A stretch of 64,000 nt of DNA from Roseinatronobacter thiooxidans (GTDB lineage Bacteria; Pseudomonadota; Alphaproteobacteria; Rhodobacterales; Rhodobacteraceae). The translations under genes and the position numbers were made by a program. Where the stretch lies: contig NZ_MEHT01000009.1 of the NCBI RefSeq assembly GCF_001870675.1, forward strand, positions 337,357 through 401,356, in the 5' to 3' direction. Below the pieces are notes generated by a model. It was not told the origin of the DNA, did no database searches, and saw only the letters and a list, made by a program, of their open reading frames with translations. How positions within the stretch are numbered: position 1 is the first letter of the stretch; every line of letters begins with the position of its first letter. This document shows, piece after piece, positions 26,408-35,433 of the stretch.

Positions 26408-27348
26408 CGGGCACAGCCGCACAAGACAGCCTGCGCTGGGTGTCCACCTTTCTGGATGCCCATGCCGCCGAACAGGGGTCTGCGCGCAACACGCAACTGG
26501 CCTATGCGCGCGATTTGCGCGATTTCGGGGAATGGTGCGCAGGCCAAGCGCTTGATTTCGCACAAATCACCCGCACAGAAATTGAACGCTATCTGATCCA
26601 TTGCGATGCACAGGGGCTGGCGCAGGCCACCCGCGCGCGGCGTCTGGCGTCGATCCGGCAGTTGTTCCGCTTCGCCTATGCCGAAGGCTGGCGCAGCGAT
26701 GACCCCGCCAGCCGGATTTCCGGCCCCGGCAAGTCGAAAAAACTGCCCATTACCCTTTCGACAGAAGATGTGAGCGCGCTCTTGCGTGCGGCCCCCCAGA
26801 CAGGGCGCAGCGCGCGCGACAGGTTGCGCAACGCCTGCCTGTTGGAATTGCTTTATGCCACGGGCTTGCGCGTGACCGAACTGGTCAGCCTGCCTGTTGC
26901 CAGCGCGCGCGGCGACCCGCGCATGATTCTGGTGCGCGGCAAGGGCGGCAAGGAACGCATGGTGCCCCTGTCAGACCCCGCGCGTGCGGCCCTAAGCGCA
27001 TGGTTGCAAGACTGGGACGACCACGCCACCGATCTGCGCGCCAAACGCCTGCCAGAGCCGCGCTTTCTGTTCCCGTCCAACGGGCGCGACGGGCATCTAA
27101 GCCGCGTGGGTTTCTACCTGATCCTGAAAGAGATCGCGCTGAAGGCAGGGCTGGACCCTTCGCGCATCAGCCCGCATGTGCTGCGCCATGCGTTTGCCAC
27201 GCATCTGCTGGCGGGCGGGGCCGATCTGCGCGCAATCCAGACACTGCTGGGCCATGCCGATGTGTCCACCACAGAAATCTACACACATGTTCTGGAGGAA
27301 CGCCTCAGGTCGCTGGTGTTGGAGTTTCACCCTTTGGCGCAGACATGA
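26404..27348 (+). CDS. xerD: Site-specific tyrosine recombinase XerD
   Basis: XerD resolves chromosome dimers at dif together with XerC and FtsK. The 314-aa protein has an N-terminal SAM-like core-binding domain (STFLDAHAAEQGSARNTQLA). The catalytic domain has all key residues: Arg in LLYATGLRVTELVSL, Lys in RGKGGKERMVPL, HxxR in HVLRHAFATHLLAGG, then LLGHADVSTTEIYTHV with the nucleophile Tyr. XerD is favoured over XerC because xerD lies beside aroK in many alphaproteobacteria; paralogue assignment is not certain. Its 3' end overlaps lpxB by 44 bp. Confidence 0.85.
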   Translation: MTGTAAQDSLRWVSTFLDAHAAEQGSARNTQLAYARDLRDFGEWCAGQALDFAQITRTEIERYLIHCDAQGLAQATRARRLASIRQLFRFAYAEGWRSDDPASRISGPGKSKKLPITLSTEDVSALLRAAPQTGRSARDRLRNACLLELLYATGLRVTELVSLPVASARGDPRMILVRGKGGKERMVPLSDPARAALSAWLQDWDDHATDLRAKRLPEPRFLFPSNGRDGHLSRVGFYLILKEIALKAGLDPSRISPHVLRHAFATHLLAGGADLRAIQTLLGHADVSTTEIYTHVLEERLRSLVLEFHPLAQT

Positions 27349-28465
27349 ACGCCAGCACCGAACGCGCGGCGCGCAGCCCCGGTGCCTCGCCTCCCTGCCC
27401 CAGCCGCGTCATTGTCAGGCGCATTGCCTGACGCTGCGCAGCTTGGGCCGGTTCACTGTCTATCAGGGTTTTCAGCGCAGGCGCGATCTTGTCCGGGGTG
27501 CAATCATGGCCCAGAAATTCCGGCACAGCGCGCGTTTCAGACACCAGATTGACCAGTGTCACCGTATCCAGCCGGATCAGGCGCTTTGCCAGAAACCGCG
27601 TCAGCGGGTTCACGTCATAGGCAATAATCATCGGCGTGTCATTCGCCGCCAGTTCCAGCGACACAGTACCCGATGCCGCCAGGGCCACCTCTGCAGCGGC
27701 AAAGGCCGCGCGTTTCTCGGCCCTGTCAGTCAGCACATGGGCGGGCACATTCCAGCGTTCCACGCAGGCGCGCATGGCGTCGGCCTGAGAGGTGACGCTG
27801 GGCACCAGCACTTGCATGCCCTGCGGCACTGCCTGCGCCAACGCAGCACCAAAGCGCGGCGCCAGCCGCGCAATCTCGCCGCCGCGCGAACCGGGCAAGG
27901 CCAGCATGATCCGGCCTGAAAACCGCGCGCGCAGGGCCGCGATTTCCGCATCTGTGGCGCGGGCCTCGGCAACAACCGGATGGCCTACGAAATCGCAACT
28001 CATGCCAGCTTTTTGCATATAGGGCGGCTCGAATGGCAGCAGGGCAAGCACATGATCGACCAGCGGCGCCATGCGCGCCGCGCGCCCCGGACGCCATGCC
28101 CAGACCGACGGGGCAACATAATGGACCACCGGCAGGTCTGGCCGCGCCTGCCGTGCCTTGCGCAGCACACGCAGGCAGAAATCGGGGCTGTCGATGGTGA
28201 CAACCAGATCGGGCTTTTGCGCCGCAATCGCCGCTGCCGTCTGTGCAATGCGCTGGCGCAGCAGGCGGATGCGCGGCAACACCTCTGCCAGCCCCATAAC
28301 CGACAGATCGGACATCGGAAACAGCGAGGTCAGGCCCGCGCCCTGCATCCCCTCGCCGCCCACACCGTGAAATGTGGTGGCAGGCGCAAGCTGGTGAAGC
28401 CCCATCATCAGGGCCGCGCCCAGCTTGTCGCCCGACGGCTCGCCTGCGATGACAAAAACCTTCAC
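27305..28465 (-). CDS. lpxB: Lipid-A-disaccharide synthase
   Basis: LpxB joins UDP-diacylglucosamine and lipid X to make the lipid A disaccharide. The protein is 386 aa from GTG 28465 (VKVFVIAGEPSGDKLGAALM). It has GVGGEGMQGAGLTSLF, the VVTIDSPDFCLRV region, HYVAPSVWAWRPGRA, ALLPFEPPYM, LPGSRGGEI and the C-terminal LVNLVSETRAVPEFLG. GTG overlaps the lpxI stop by 4 bp. It ends the lpx operon and overlaps the convergent xerD gene by 44 bp. Confidence 0.95.
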   Translation of the reverse strand: MKVFVIAGEPSGDKLGAALMMGLHQLAPATTFHGVGGEGMQGAGLTSLFPMSDLSVMGLAEVLPRIRLLRQRIAQTAAAIAAQKPDLVVTIDSPDFCLRVLRKARQARPDLPVVHYVAPSVWAWRPGRAARMAPLVDHVLALLPFEPPYMQKAGMSCDFVGHPVVAEARATDAEIAALRARFSGRIMLALPGSRGGEIARLAPRFGAALAQAVPQGMQVLVPSVTSQADAMRACVERWNVPAHVLTDRAEKRAAFAAAEVALAASGTVSLELAANDTPMIIAYDVNPLTRFLAKRLIRLDTVTLVNLVSETRAVPEFLGHDCTPDKIAPALKTLIDSEPAQAAQRQAMRLTMTRLGQGGEAPGLRAARSVLAFMSAPKGETPTPAT

Positions 28466-29289
28466 ACGCCCTCTCGCGCCCAAAGGAACAGGCCAAGCGC
28501 GTTGGCGCGCGCAACCATCTCGGCGCGGTCAATCAGCAAGACGCCGCCCGCCTCAAAGGCAATGCCGCGCAGGCCTGCAGCATGGACAGCGTCCAGCGTC
28601 TCTGGCCCAAGGGCGGGCAGATCAATACGCCGGTCCTGCGCCGGTTTGGGGGCCTTGCAGAACACCCCCCCCACTGGCAGCGCCATCCCGCCCGCGCGCA
28701 ACGCGGCCAGTTGGGCCAGCATCGCATCGGTTCCCGGCAGCGCCTCTAGCGCCAGACACTGGCCGCGCGCCACCACGCAGCCCTGCCCGACATCGGCAGC
28801 CCCCATGAGGCGCAAAATCTCGAACCCGCGCGCGGCATCTTGTTTGTCGCCACCTTTGGGATGCGCATCACTTAAGACAACAGGTTCAGCAACCAGATCG
28901 GCGCAGATATCCTGCGCGCCAACCACCTCGACCCCCCATTCCCCCATCAGCGCGATCACTTCGCGCAAGGTGCCATCATCGCCGCTATTCATCGCGGCCA
29001 TGATGCGGGGCAAAAGCTGCATGGTGGCAGGATCGATCAGCGCGGGGTCAAGACGCGGGCGATGCACCCCACCTGCAAAAACCGCCTGCGTCACACCCAT
29101 ATCCTGCAACTTGTCCAGAAACGGCACCAGCCGTTCCAGCCGAAAGCGCAGCACGTCATCATGCGCGGCACTCAGGCTTTCAAAGCCTTCCATCTCGGCC
29201 AGTACAACCGCGCGCCCCTCGGCCTGCAAGCGGTCTGCCAGCAGATGCGGCAGCCGCCCACGGCCAGAGATCAGGGCAATCACGCTCAT
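28462..29289 (-). CDS. lpxI: UDP-2,3-diacylglucosamine diphosphatase LpxI
   Basis: LpxI hydrolyses UDP-2,3-diacylglucosamine to lipid X, replacing LpxH in alphaproteobacteria. The 275-aa protein (former DUF1009) starts MSVIALISGRGRLPHLLADR. It contains VFAGGVHRPRLDP, GDDGTLREVIALM, GQGCVVARGQCLALEALPGT and a C-terminal FEAGGVLLID. It lies between lpxA and lpxB with 4-bp overlaps at both ends. No LpxH-like metallophosphatase is seen in the window. Confidence 0.93.
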   Translation of the reverse strand: MSVIALISGRGRLPHLLADRLQAEGRAVVLAEMEGFESLSAAHDDVLRFRLERLVPFLDKLQDMGVTQAVFAGGVHRPRLDPALIDPATMQLLPRIMAAMNSGDDGTLREVIALMGEWGVEVVGAQDICADLVAEPVVLSDAHPKGGDKQDAARGFEILRLMGAADVGQGCVVARGQCLALEALPGTDAMLAQLAALRAGGMALPVGGVFCKAPKPAQDRRIDLPALGPETLDAVHAAGLRGIAFEAGGVLLIDRAEMVARANALGLFLWAREGV

Positions 29290-30080
29290 GTCGGGCGCAG
29301 GAAATTGCGCCCTGCCTCGCCCGTGAAAAACCGCGCAACCTGCGCTACCACCTCGGACTCGGCGTCTTGCATCAATGCCTGCGCCAGATCGCCAAGCGCG
29401 CCCTCTTCTGTTGCAAGACGCTTATAGGCCGCGCGCAATGCGGCAATCTCTTCGCGCGCCATGCCGCGCCGTTTCAGCCCGATCAGGTTCAGACCATGCA
29501 GCACGCCATCCGGGCCCGAGACAAGGCCAAAGGGCATCACATCATGGGTCACGCGTGTCAGCGCGCCAATCATCGCCCCCTCGCCCACGCGAATGAACTG
29601 GTGCAACCCCGCAGAGGCACCCACGATCACCCGATCCTCGATCGTGACATGGCCTGCAACGCCTGCGTAATTGGCCAGAATCACGCCATTGCCCACCTGC
29701 GCGTCATGGCCCACATGCGCGCCTGCCATAACCAGACAGCCATCGCCCACCCGCGTCACACCGCCACCGTGTTCCGTGCCCAGATGCAAGGTCGCATTCT
29801 CTCGGATGCGACAATTTTTGCCCACGCTCAACCGCGTGCGTTCACCGGCATATTTCAGGTCTTGCGGCACCTCGCCCACAGAGGCGAAGGAGAACACGAT
29901 GGTTCCCGCGCCAATCTCGGTCCAGCCGGTGACCAGCGCGTGGGGTTTGATCGTGACATTCTCGGCCAAGACAACCTCGGGGCCGATAATGGCGAAGGGG
30001 CCAACCGTACAGCCCGCGCCAATGGTCGCGCCCTGCTCGACCACGGCCATGGGGTGAATGACGGCGCTTGGGTCAATCAT
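29286..30080 (-). CDS. lpxA: UDP-N-acetylglucosamine acyltransferase
   Basis: LpxA performs the first lipid A step, 3-O-acylation of UDP-GlcNAc. The 264-aa protein has a left-handed beta-helix of hexapeptide repeats (IDPSAVIHPMAVVEQGATIG onwards). It also has the active-site region MAGAHVGHDAQVGNG and GLVSGPDGVLHGLNLIGLKRR. The start is either ATG 30080 or a TTG at 30086 that would overlap the fabZ stop; ATG is preferred. It is followed by lpxI with a 4-bp overlap. Confidence 0.96.
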   Translation of the reverse strand: MIDPSAVIHPMAVVEQGATIGAGCTVGPFAIIGPEVVLAENVTIKPHALVTGWTEIGAGTIVFSFASVGEVPQDLKYAGERTRLSVGKNCRIRENATLHLGTEHGGGVTRVGDGCLVMAGAHVGHDAQVGNGVILANYAGVAGHVTIEDRVIVGASAGLHQFIRVGEGAMIGALTRVTHDVMPFGLVSGPDGVLHGLNLIGLKRRGMAREEIAALRAAYKRLATEEGALGDLAQALMQDAESEVVAQVARFFTGEAGRNFLRPT

Positions 30081-30082
30081 GA

Positions 30083-30550
30083 TCAACTCACTTGTGTGCT
30101 GGCGTCTATCATCGCGGCGAATTCCGCCTCGGCGGCGATCTGGCCATCGACCTTGGCGACGCCTTCAAACTTCCAGATCCGTGTGGACCCGCGTTTGACA
30201 GTGACATGCAATTCCAGCACATCGCCCGGAACCACCTTGCGGCGGAACTTGGCCTTGTCGATGGACATGAAATAGACCAGCGGCGCGCGCTCTCCAAAAC
30301 CCACTGACAGGCCCACCAGAACCGCTGCCGTTTGCGCCATTGCTTCCACAATCGTCACGCCCGGCATGATTGGGGCACCCGGAAAATGGCCCTGAAAATG
30401 CGGCTCGTTGAAGGTGACATTCTTGATCCCCACCGCAGATTCGCGGGCAACCACATCGCGCACCTTGTCCACCAGCAGGAACGGGTAGCGGTGCGGGATG
30501 ATCTTCATGATCGTGGCCAGATCGGCCTCGGTCTGGACAGGGTTGGTCAT
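30083..30550 (-). CDS. fabZ: 3-hydroxyacyl-ACP dehydratase FabZ
   Basis: FabZ dehydrates 3-hydroxyacyl-ACP in fatty-acid elongation. The 155-aa protein has the hot-dog fold signature [17 protein letters not shown], the active-site His in [19 protein letters not shown] and the catalytic Glu in [10 protein letters not shown]. It is directly upstream of lpxA, the usual arrangement that balances phospholipid and lipid A synthesis. A 130-bp gap separates it from the skp-like gene upstream, enough for an internal promoter. Confidence 0.96.
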   Translation of the reverse strand: MTNPVQTEADLATIMKIIPHRYPFLLVDKVRDVVARESAVGIKNVTFNEPHFQGHFPGAPIMPGVTIVEAMAQTAAVLVGLSVGFGERAPLVYFMSIDKAKFRRKVVPGDVLELHVTVKRGSTRIWKFEGVAKVDGQIAAEAEFAAMIDASTQVS

Positions 30551-30680
30551 CGGGTTCCTTTCGAGCCTCTGACGCTAAGCCGCGCCATATTTTCACGTCA
30601 CATGCGGCAGCAAGCCGGTTGCGCCTTCGCCGATGCTCTAGCAACTGCGCTATAGGCTGGCAAGCATCGCGTCCTGCCGC

Positions 30681-31289
30681 TTAGGGCAGATTGATTGGGA
30701 AAGGTGGCGGCCCGCCATCGCCAATAGACTCGTCCAAAGCCGCAATGGCCGCTTCGGTTATATCCATTCCCGGCACACCAATGATGACCGCGCGCGCATC
30801 GATCAGAACCTGACCGCCGACAGAATCCAGAACCTCTTGCAGCACATCTGCTGTGCCGCCGAAAAACCGCCTGCGCTCTGATTCCTCGAACTGGACAAGG
30901 CGCTGGCGCTTTTCGGCCTGTGTCCGGCGGACGGTTTCGGCCTGCATATCGAACGCATTTGCCGCGGCGCGAAAGGCCTCAACCGTCATGTCGGCGCGCA
31001 ATTCCGTCAATTCGTTTTCGCGTGTCGTCAGTTCTTCCAGCAGTTGGTCATTCTCTGCTTCCAGCGCACGAGAGGCCGCCTCGATCTCTTGGGCGACTCT
31101 TTGCCCGAATAACGACTCTCGGAACAAGCGTTCGTCGTCAATGGTGCGCAAGGCCAGATCAGCCCCTTGCCTTGCCCCCGTGACCGCCTGGCCCAAGGAA
31201 AAGCCAAGCGGTTGTTGCGCCTGCGCTGGAGGGCACACCAGTGCCCCCACCGCCAGAATGCACACCGCAAAAACTGCGGCCCGAAACAT
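30681..31289 (-). CDS. skp: OmpH/Skp-family periplasmic chaperone
   Basis: This periplasmic chaperone holds unfolded outer-membrane proteins. The 202-aa protein has a signal peptide (FRAAVFAVCILAVGALVCPP, cut after AQA near residue 24). A long charged coiled-coil follows (~residues 60-150, ENDQLLEELTTRENELTELR onwards), and then DVLQEVLDSVGGQVLIDARA, typical of the OmpH family. Its ATG overlaps the last base of the bamA stop, as expected for the bamA-skp pair. Confidence 0.88.
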   Translation of the reverse strand: MFRAAVFAVCILAVGALVCPPAQAQQPLGFSLGQAVTGARQGADLALRTIDDERLFRESLFGQRVAQEIEAASRALEAENDQLLEELTTRENELTELRADMTVEAFRAAANAFDMQAETVRRTQAEKRQRLVQFEESERRRFFGGTADVLQEVLDSVGGQVLIDARAVIIGVPGMDITEAAIAALDESIGDGGPPPFPINLP

Positions 31290-33649
31290 CAGAATTGCGA
31301 CACGATCGAGAAGTCGAAATTCTGCGCGCGGTCGCGTTCAAGCTTGCGAACCGGACGCGAGAAGTCGAAGCGCAGGGGGCCAAGTGGGCTTTCCCAGAAC
31401 AACGAGACGCCAAGGGCTGCGCGGATATGCATTTTGTTATAGTCGGTGCCGTCATCGACCATCCCAGGTGCGGCCAAACCGCCGACATTATCCACCCCCC
31501 AGACCGAGCCGACATCGGCAAAGATGCCGCCGCTTAGCCCGTATTCTTCGGGCGTGCCCAGCGGAAACTGTGCTTCAACCTGCACTGAGAAATAACGGTT
31601 GCCACCGAGCACGTCATCATTTGTTGCCGCGAAATCCCGTGGCCCGGACTCACCGGGCGCGAAGCCGCGCATCACATTTGCCAGCTGATACCGTTCGCGG
31701 TTGCGCGACTGGCCATTCACCATGTGCAACAAGCCAACGCGCGCATCGGCACGCAAGGTGACATCTTCGTTAAAGATCGACATCTCGTAGCCCGCGCGCC
31801 CTTCTGTTTTCACAAAACGGCGGCTTTGGTTGCCAAGGCCGAAATCCTGACTGACCGAGAAGATGGAGCCGCGCGTGGGATCAATGCCAACACGGCGCGT
31901 GTCGAATGTGTAGGTGTAGCCAAGCGTCCCCGTCACAGCCGTGCTGCCCACATCATCCCGCAGCCGCGCTGAACCATCTGTCGCCAGCCCCGTCAGCCTG
32001 TCTGCGACCAGCCCCTGCCGCAGCTGTAGCCGCGCAAATTCGCTGACCGGAAAGCCGATCGAGTTGTTCAAAAACGCTTCGCGCGTGTCGAAGTTGGAAA
32101 AGAAGGAACTGGTTTCACGGTAGCCCACACCAAGCGAATACCGCAAGTCACGCCCGAACATGGCCGGTTCTGCAAATTGCAACGAGATGTCGCGCGACCC
32201 TTTGACCGTGTTAAAGCTGACCGACACTTGCTGGCCACGGCCCAGAAAGTTCTGCTCGGCAAAGGAAATCCCGAAGCCGACGCCCTGCGCGCGGCCATAG
32301 CTGACCGAGAAGCCCAGCGAGCCTGTTGTGGTTTCCTCTACCTCGACATCCACGATTGCCTGATCCGGCGCACTGCCCTGCCGTGTATCGACAGCAACAT
32401 CTGCGAAATATCCCAAAGCGCGGATACGCTCTGCCGCTTCACGAATTTCGCGCGGGTTCAGCGGGTCACCTTCGGCCGAGGTGAACTGGCGGCGCACAAC
32501 GCGGTCCAGCGTTGTGGTGTTGCCCTGAATGTCGATCCGCTCCACGAAAACACGCTCGCCCCGCACAATGGCGAATTCCACATCGATGGTCTGGTCGCGG
32601 TTGTTGCGGGTAAAGCGCGGCTCTGCGCGGATAAAGCGCAAACCGCGCTGTTCGGCCAAACGCTCGATCCGGGCGATATTCTGGTCCAGCACTGTGGGCG
32701 AGAAGATCGTGCCGGGGCGCAGGCGCAATTCGCGCTCATACTCCGCAGCATCTACACCTTCGACCTGACTGATAACCGAGATATTGCCAAAACGGTATTG
32801 CAACCCTTCACGGATATTGAAGGTCAGGAAAAAGCCGTCCCGTTCGCGCGCGAGTTCGGAGGTGACTGACAGAATTTCAAAATCGACATAGCCGCGCGAG
32901 AGGTAGAAATCCGACAGCAACTGCCGGTCCAGCCCGATGCGTTCTGCCACGAATGTGTCGCGCTGCACCAGCCAACGGAAAGCCCCCGCCTGTTTGGTGT
33001 TCAGCACCTGACGCAAGCGGTAGCTGGAAAAGGCGCGGTTGCCGACAAAGGACAGCCGCTCGATCTCGACGACATTGCCTTCGCGGATTTCAAAGGCCAG
33101 ATCGACACGGTTATTGCCGCGTGGGATGATGCGCGGTGTGATTTCCGCCGCGCTGCGCCCCCGCTGCGCATAAATTTCAGCAATCGCGCGCGCATCGGCT
33201 TCTACAGTAGACGGCGACAAAACCCGGCCAGAGCGGGTTTGCACCGCACCACTGAGCACGTCATCATCAATGCGGCGGTTGCCCTCGAAATTGACAATGC
33301 CAATGGTCGGGTATTCACTGACGCGGATCAGCAAGGTGTTGCCCTGCGGCACGAATTCCACAGTTTCAAACAGGCCCGAGGCAGCAATATTGCCATAAGC
33401 CGCATTCAACTGCCCCGCTGTGACAGATGCGCCGCGGTTAAAACCGGCAAGCCCGAACAGCGTGGAATCATCCACCCGAATGTTGCCTTCAATGGCGATG
33501 GCGTTGAAACGATAGGTTTGCGCGCTTGCAGGTGTAACAATTGCTGCGCTTGTTACTGAAAACAAACAAAAAACCACCGTGGAAAAGACGTGCAGGCCAT
33601 GTGCCCCACCGCCTTTGCGCGATGGCAGCGTGGTGTGAATTTCGCGCAT
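31289..33649 (-). CDS. bamA: Outer membrane protein assembly factor BamA
   Basis: BamA is the central beta-barrel insertase of the outer membrane. The 786-aa precursor has a signal sequence (cleavage near residue 44, after ASA). Five POTRA domains follow (~45-440; e.g. FNAIAIEGNIRVDDSTLFGL and VFVERIDIQGNTTTLDRVVR), and then a 16-stranded barrel region. The loop-6 motif is present as NVMRGFAPGESG. The C-terminus ends in Phe (FDFSIVSQF), the expected outer-membrane signal. It sits downstream of rseP as in most proteobacteria. Confidence 0.96.
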   Translation of the reverse strand: MREIHTTLPSRKGGGAHGLHVFSTVVFCLFSVTSAAIVTPASAQTYRFNAIAIEGNIRVDDSTLFGLAGFNRGASVTAGQLNAAYGNIAASGLFETVEFVPQGNTLLIRVSEYPTIGIVNFEGNRRIDDDVLSGAVQTRSGRVLSPSTVEADARAIAEIYAQRGRSAAEITPRIIPRGNNRVDLAFEIREGNVVEIERLSFVGNRAFSSYRLRQVLNTKQAGAFRWLVQRDTFVAERIGLDRQLLSDFYLSRGYVDFEILSVTSELARERDGFFLTFNIREGLQYRFGNISVISQVEGVDAAEYERELRLRPGTIFSPTVLDQNIARIERLAEQRGLRFIRAEPRFTRNNRDQTIDVEFAIVRGERVFVERIDIQGNTTTLDRVVRRQFTSAEGDPLNPREIREAAERIRALGYFADVAVDTRQGSAPDQAIVDVEVEETTTGSLGFSVSYGRAQGVGFGISFAEQNFLGRGQQVSVSFNTVKGSRDISLQFAEPAMFGRDLRYSLGVGYRETSSFFSNFDTREAFLNNSIGFPVSEFARLQLRQGLVADRLTGLATDGSARLRDDVGSTAVTGTLGYTYTFDTRRVGIDPTRGSIFSVSQDFGLGNQSRRFVKTEGRAGYEMSIFNEDVTLRADARVGLLHMVNGQSRNRERYQLANVMRGFAPGESGPRDFAATNDDVLGGNRYFSVQVEAQFPLGTPEEYGLSGGIFADVGSVWGVDNVGGLAAPGMVDDGTDYNKMHIRAALGVSLFWESPLGPLRFDFSRPVRKLERDRAQNFDFSIVSQF

Positions 33650-33835
33650 ATCGGGCCTCGTTTTACCGCTTTTTTATGTTTTAGTGACTATCGGGTAAGC
33701 CGCGCCTTGTCAAAGCAATCGCGCCGCTTTGCCAACACCTTCACTGCGGTGTTGCTGTTAAAACCCGAAACAGGCGCATGCGCGGCGCCTGAGAAACATC
33801 TCAATACAGGGGACAAAGGCCAGCGCTTGGCCTTA

Positions 33836-33991
33836 TCAGGGCAGATGGCTTGGCGCATGCCCAAGCAGCACCGCAAGCGCACTGGCACTTGCAAGCCCCA
33901 ACAAAATCAACCCGATAACAAGAACCAAGCTGACCACTTTCAGCCAGATCAGGCGGACATTCTGAATTTCTGCATCAAGATAGGCCATCAT
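33836..33991 (-). CDS. 51-aa single-span membrane protein between rseP and bamA
   Basis: This is a short gene I read directly from the strand. ATG-ATG at 33991/33988 is followed by MAYLDAEIQNVRLIWLKVVS, a hydrophobic span to about residue 44, then GHAPSHLP and TGA. GGAAAGGAG lies just upstream at the correct distance, which supports translation. It is in the same direction as rseP and bamA and fills most of the otherwise empty 419-bp gap. The family is not recognised; a small accessory membrane protein is possible. Confidence 0.65.
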   Translation of the reverse strand: MMAYLDAEIQNVRLIWLKVVSLVLVIGLILLGLASASALAVLLGHAPSHLP

Positions 33992-34068
33992 ACGCTCCTT
34001 TCCGCATATTTCGCCGGAAAATCCGGCAAAATCTGGGCAATTTATGGGCGCAATCGTGGCGAATCTGT

Positions 34069-35403
34069 CTAACAGGTCAGATCATTGAACAAGGCAAAGG
34101 CAAACAAGGTCAGCACCAGCGTCAAGCCAATCGTAATCAGAATTTGCATGGCTTTGTCACCCGCGGGCCGGCGCATGATCGCCTCATAGGCATGGAACAC
34201 AAGATGGCCGCCATCCAATGGGGGTATGGGAAACAGGTTCAACAGGCCAATGGCAACCGACAACACCGCAATAAACCACACAAATTCCAGCAGCCCGTCA
34301 TTGGCCATTGAAGCAGATGCTTCGGCAATGCCGATGGGGCTGGACAGGTTGCAGGTGCTGATCTGGCCGACGACCATGTAATACAGCCCCTCCAGCGACG
34401 TGCGGATGACGCGCCAGATCTGGTCGGCGGCGATGCCCGATGCCTCTAGCACGCCGGGTGTACGGGTGCCGTATTCAAACACCGCGCCAGACGACAGGCC
34501 GATCAGATAGCGCGTCTCGAACCCGCCGCTGGCAAGGGGCAAATCGGTGCTGCGCGGCACCATCGTCAACTCCAGATCGCGCCCGTCGCGCCAGACCCGC
34601 AGTTCCAGCGCATTGCCGCCCGATGCGGCAACCATGTCGCGCAATTCCCCGAATGTCGCAATTTCGACGCCGTTGATGGCGGTGATCACATCGCCCGTCT
34701 GCATCTGCGCATCGCGTGCGGCAGATTTCATCTGTACATTGCCAGCAAGGGGCGGCTGCGGGTGGGGGCCGGTCACATCGATCACGCGCCCCGCACGCTC
34801 GACAGTGTAGCGCAACACCGATTGGGCGGGCAGTGCTTCGGCAGATTGCAGGAAATCCGCCAGCGTTTCCGTCTCGACCCCTTCTACCGCAAGAATACGG
34901 TCGCCCGCCGCCAGCTCAAAGGGTTGCGCTGGCAGGGCAGTGATTTCCCCCACCACAGGTTCGTCCACCGCGACGCCCTGATACATGATCACCGAGGCAA
35001 ACACGAAAAAGGCGAAGATGAAGTTGAAGATTGGCCCCGCCGCGACCGTAATCGCCCGCGCCCAGAGGGGGGCGCCATGCATGGTGCGGCGGCGCTGCGC
35101 GGCGTCCATCTGCGCGATCCCATCGCCGTCTTTGCCCGATACCGCACTGGAATCGCCCGCAAATTTGACATAGCCGCCCAAGGGGAAAGCCGCAATCTGC
35201 CAGACCGTGCCGCGCTTGTCGGTGCCTTTGGCCAGAACAGGCCCGAAACCTATGGAAAACACATCCGCATGGATGCCCGACCAGCGCCCGACAATGTAAT
35301 GGCCATATTCATGCACGGCCACGATGATCGACAACACAACAACAAAAGCGGCGATTGTGTAAAAGAAATTCCCGAAACTTGGCAGCAGCCCGATCAGATC
35401 CAA
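34069..35403 (-). CDS. rseP: Site-2 protease RseP
   Basis: RseP is an intramembrane zinc metalloprotease that cleaves regulatory membrane proteins, such as anti-sigma factors, during envelope stress. The 444-aa protein has the HEYGHY zinc motif in VVLSIIVAVHEYGHYIVGRW. It has one or two PDZ domains (~130-300; DVITAINGVEIATFGEL) and the third ligand in the C-terminal NLFPIPPLDGGHLVFHAYEA. The likely start is TTG 35403 with GGGGAT upstream. It lies between dxr and bamA as in related genomes. Confidence 0.94.
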   Translation of the reverse strand: MDLIGLLPSFGNFFYTIAAFVVVLSIIVAVHEYGHYIVGRWSGIHADVFSIGFGPVLAKGTDKRGTVWQIAAFPLGGYVKFAGDSSAVSGKDGDGIAQMDAAQRRRTMHGAPLWARAITVAAGPIFNFIFAFFVFASVIMYQGVAVDEPVVGEITALPAQPFELAAGDRILAVEGVETETLADFLQSAEALPAQSVLRYTVERAGRVIDVTGPHPQPPLAGNVQMKSAARDAQMQTGDVITAINGVEIATFGELRDMVAASGGNALELRVWRDGRDLELTMVPRSTDLPLASGGFETRYLIGLSSGAVFEYGTRTPGVLEASGIAADQIWRVIRTSLEGLYYMVVGQISTCNLSSPIGIAEASASMANDGLLEFVWFIAVLSVAIGLLNLFPIPPLDGGHLVFHAYEAIMRRPAGDKAMQILITIGLTLVLTLFAFALFNDLTC

Positions 35404-35433
35404 ACTTTATCCCCTTATGTGTTGCGCATCAGA

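Noticed and set aside
26404..27348. Phage-type or integron integrase instead of XerD
   Set aside because: Length, motif spacing and the aroK-linked location fit housekeeping XerC/XerD; no phage genes adjoin it.
33590..34072. 160-codon plus-strand frame in the rseP-bamA gap
   Set aside because: It overlaps the bamA start and lacks a ribosome-binding site, whereas the minus strand holds a better small gene.
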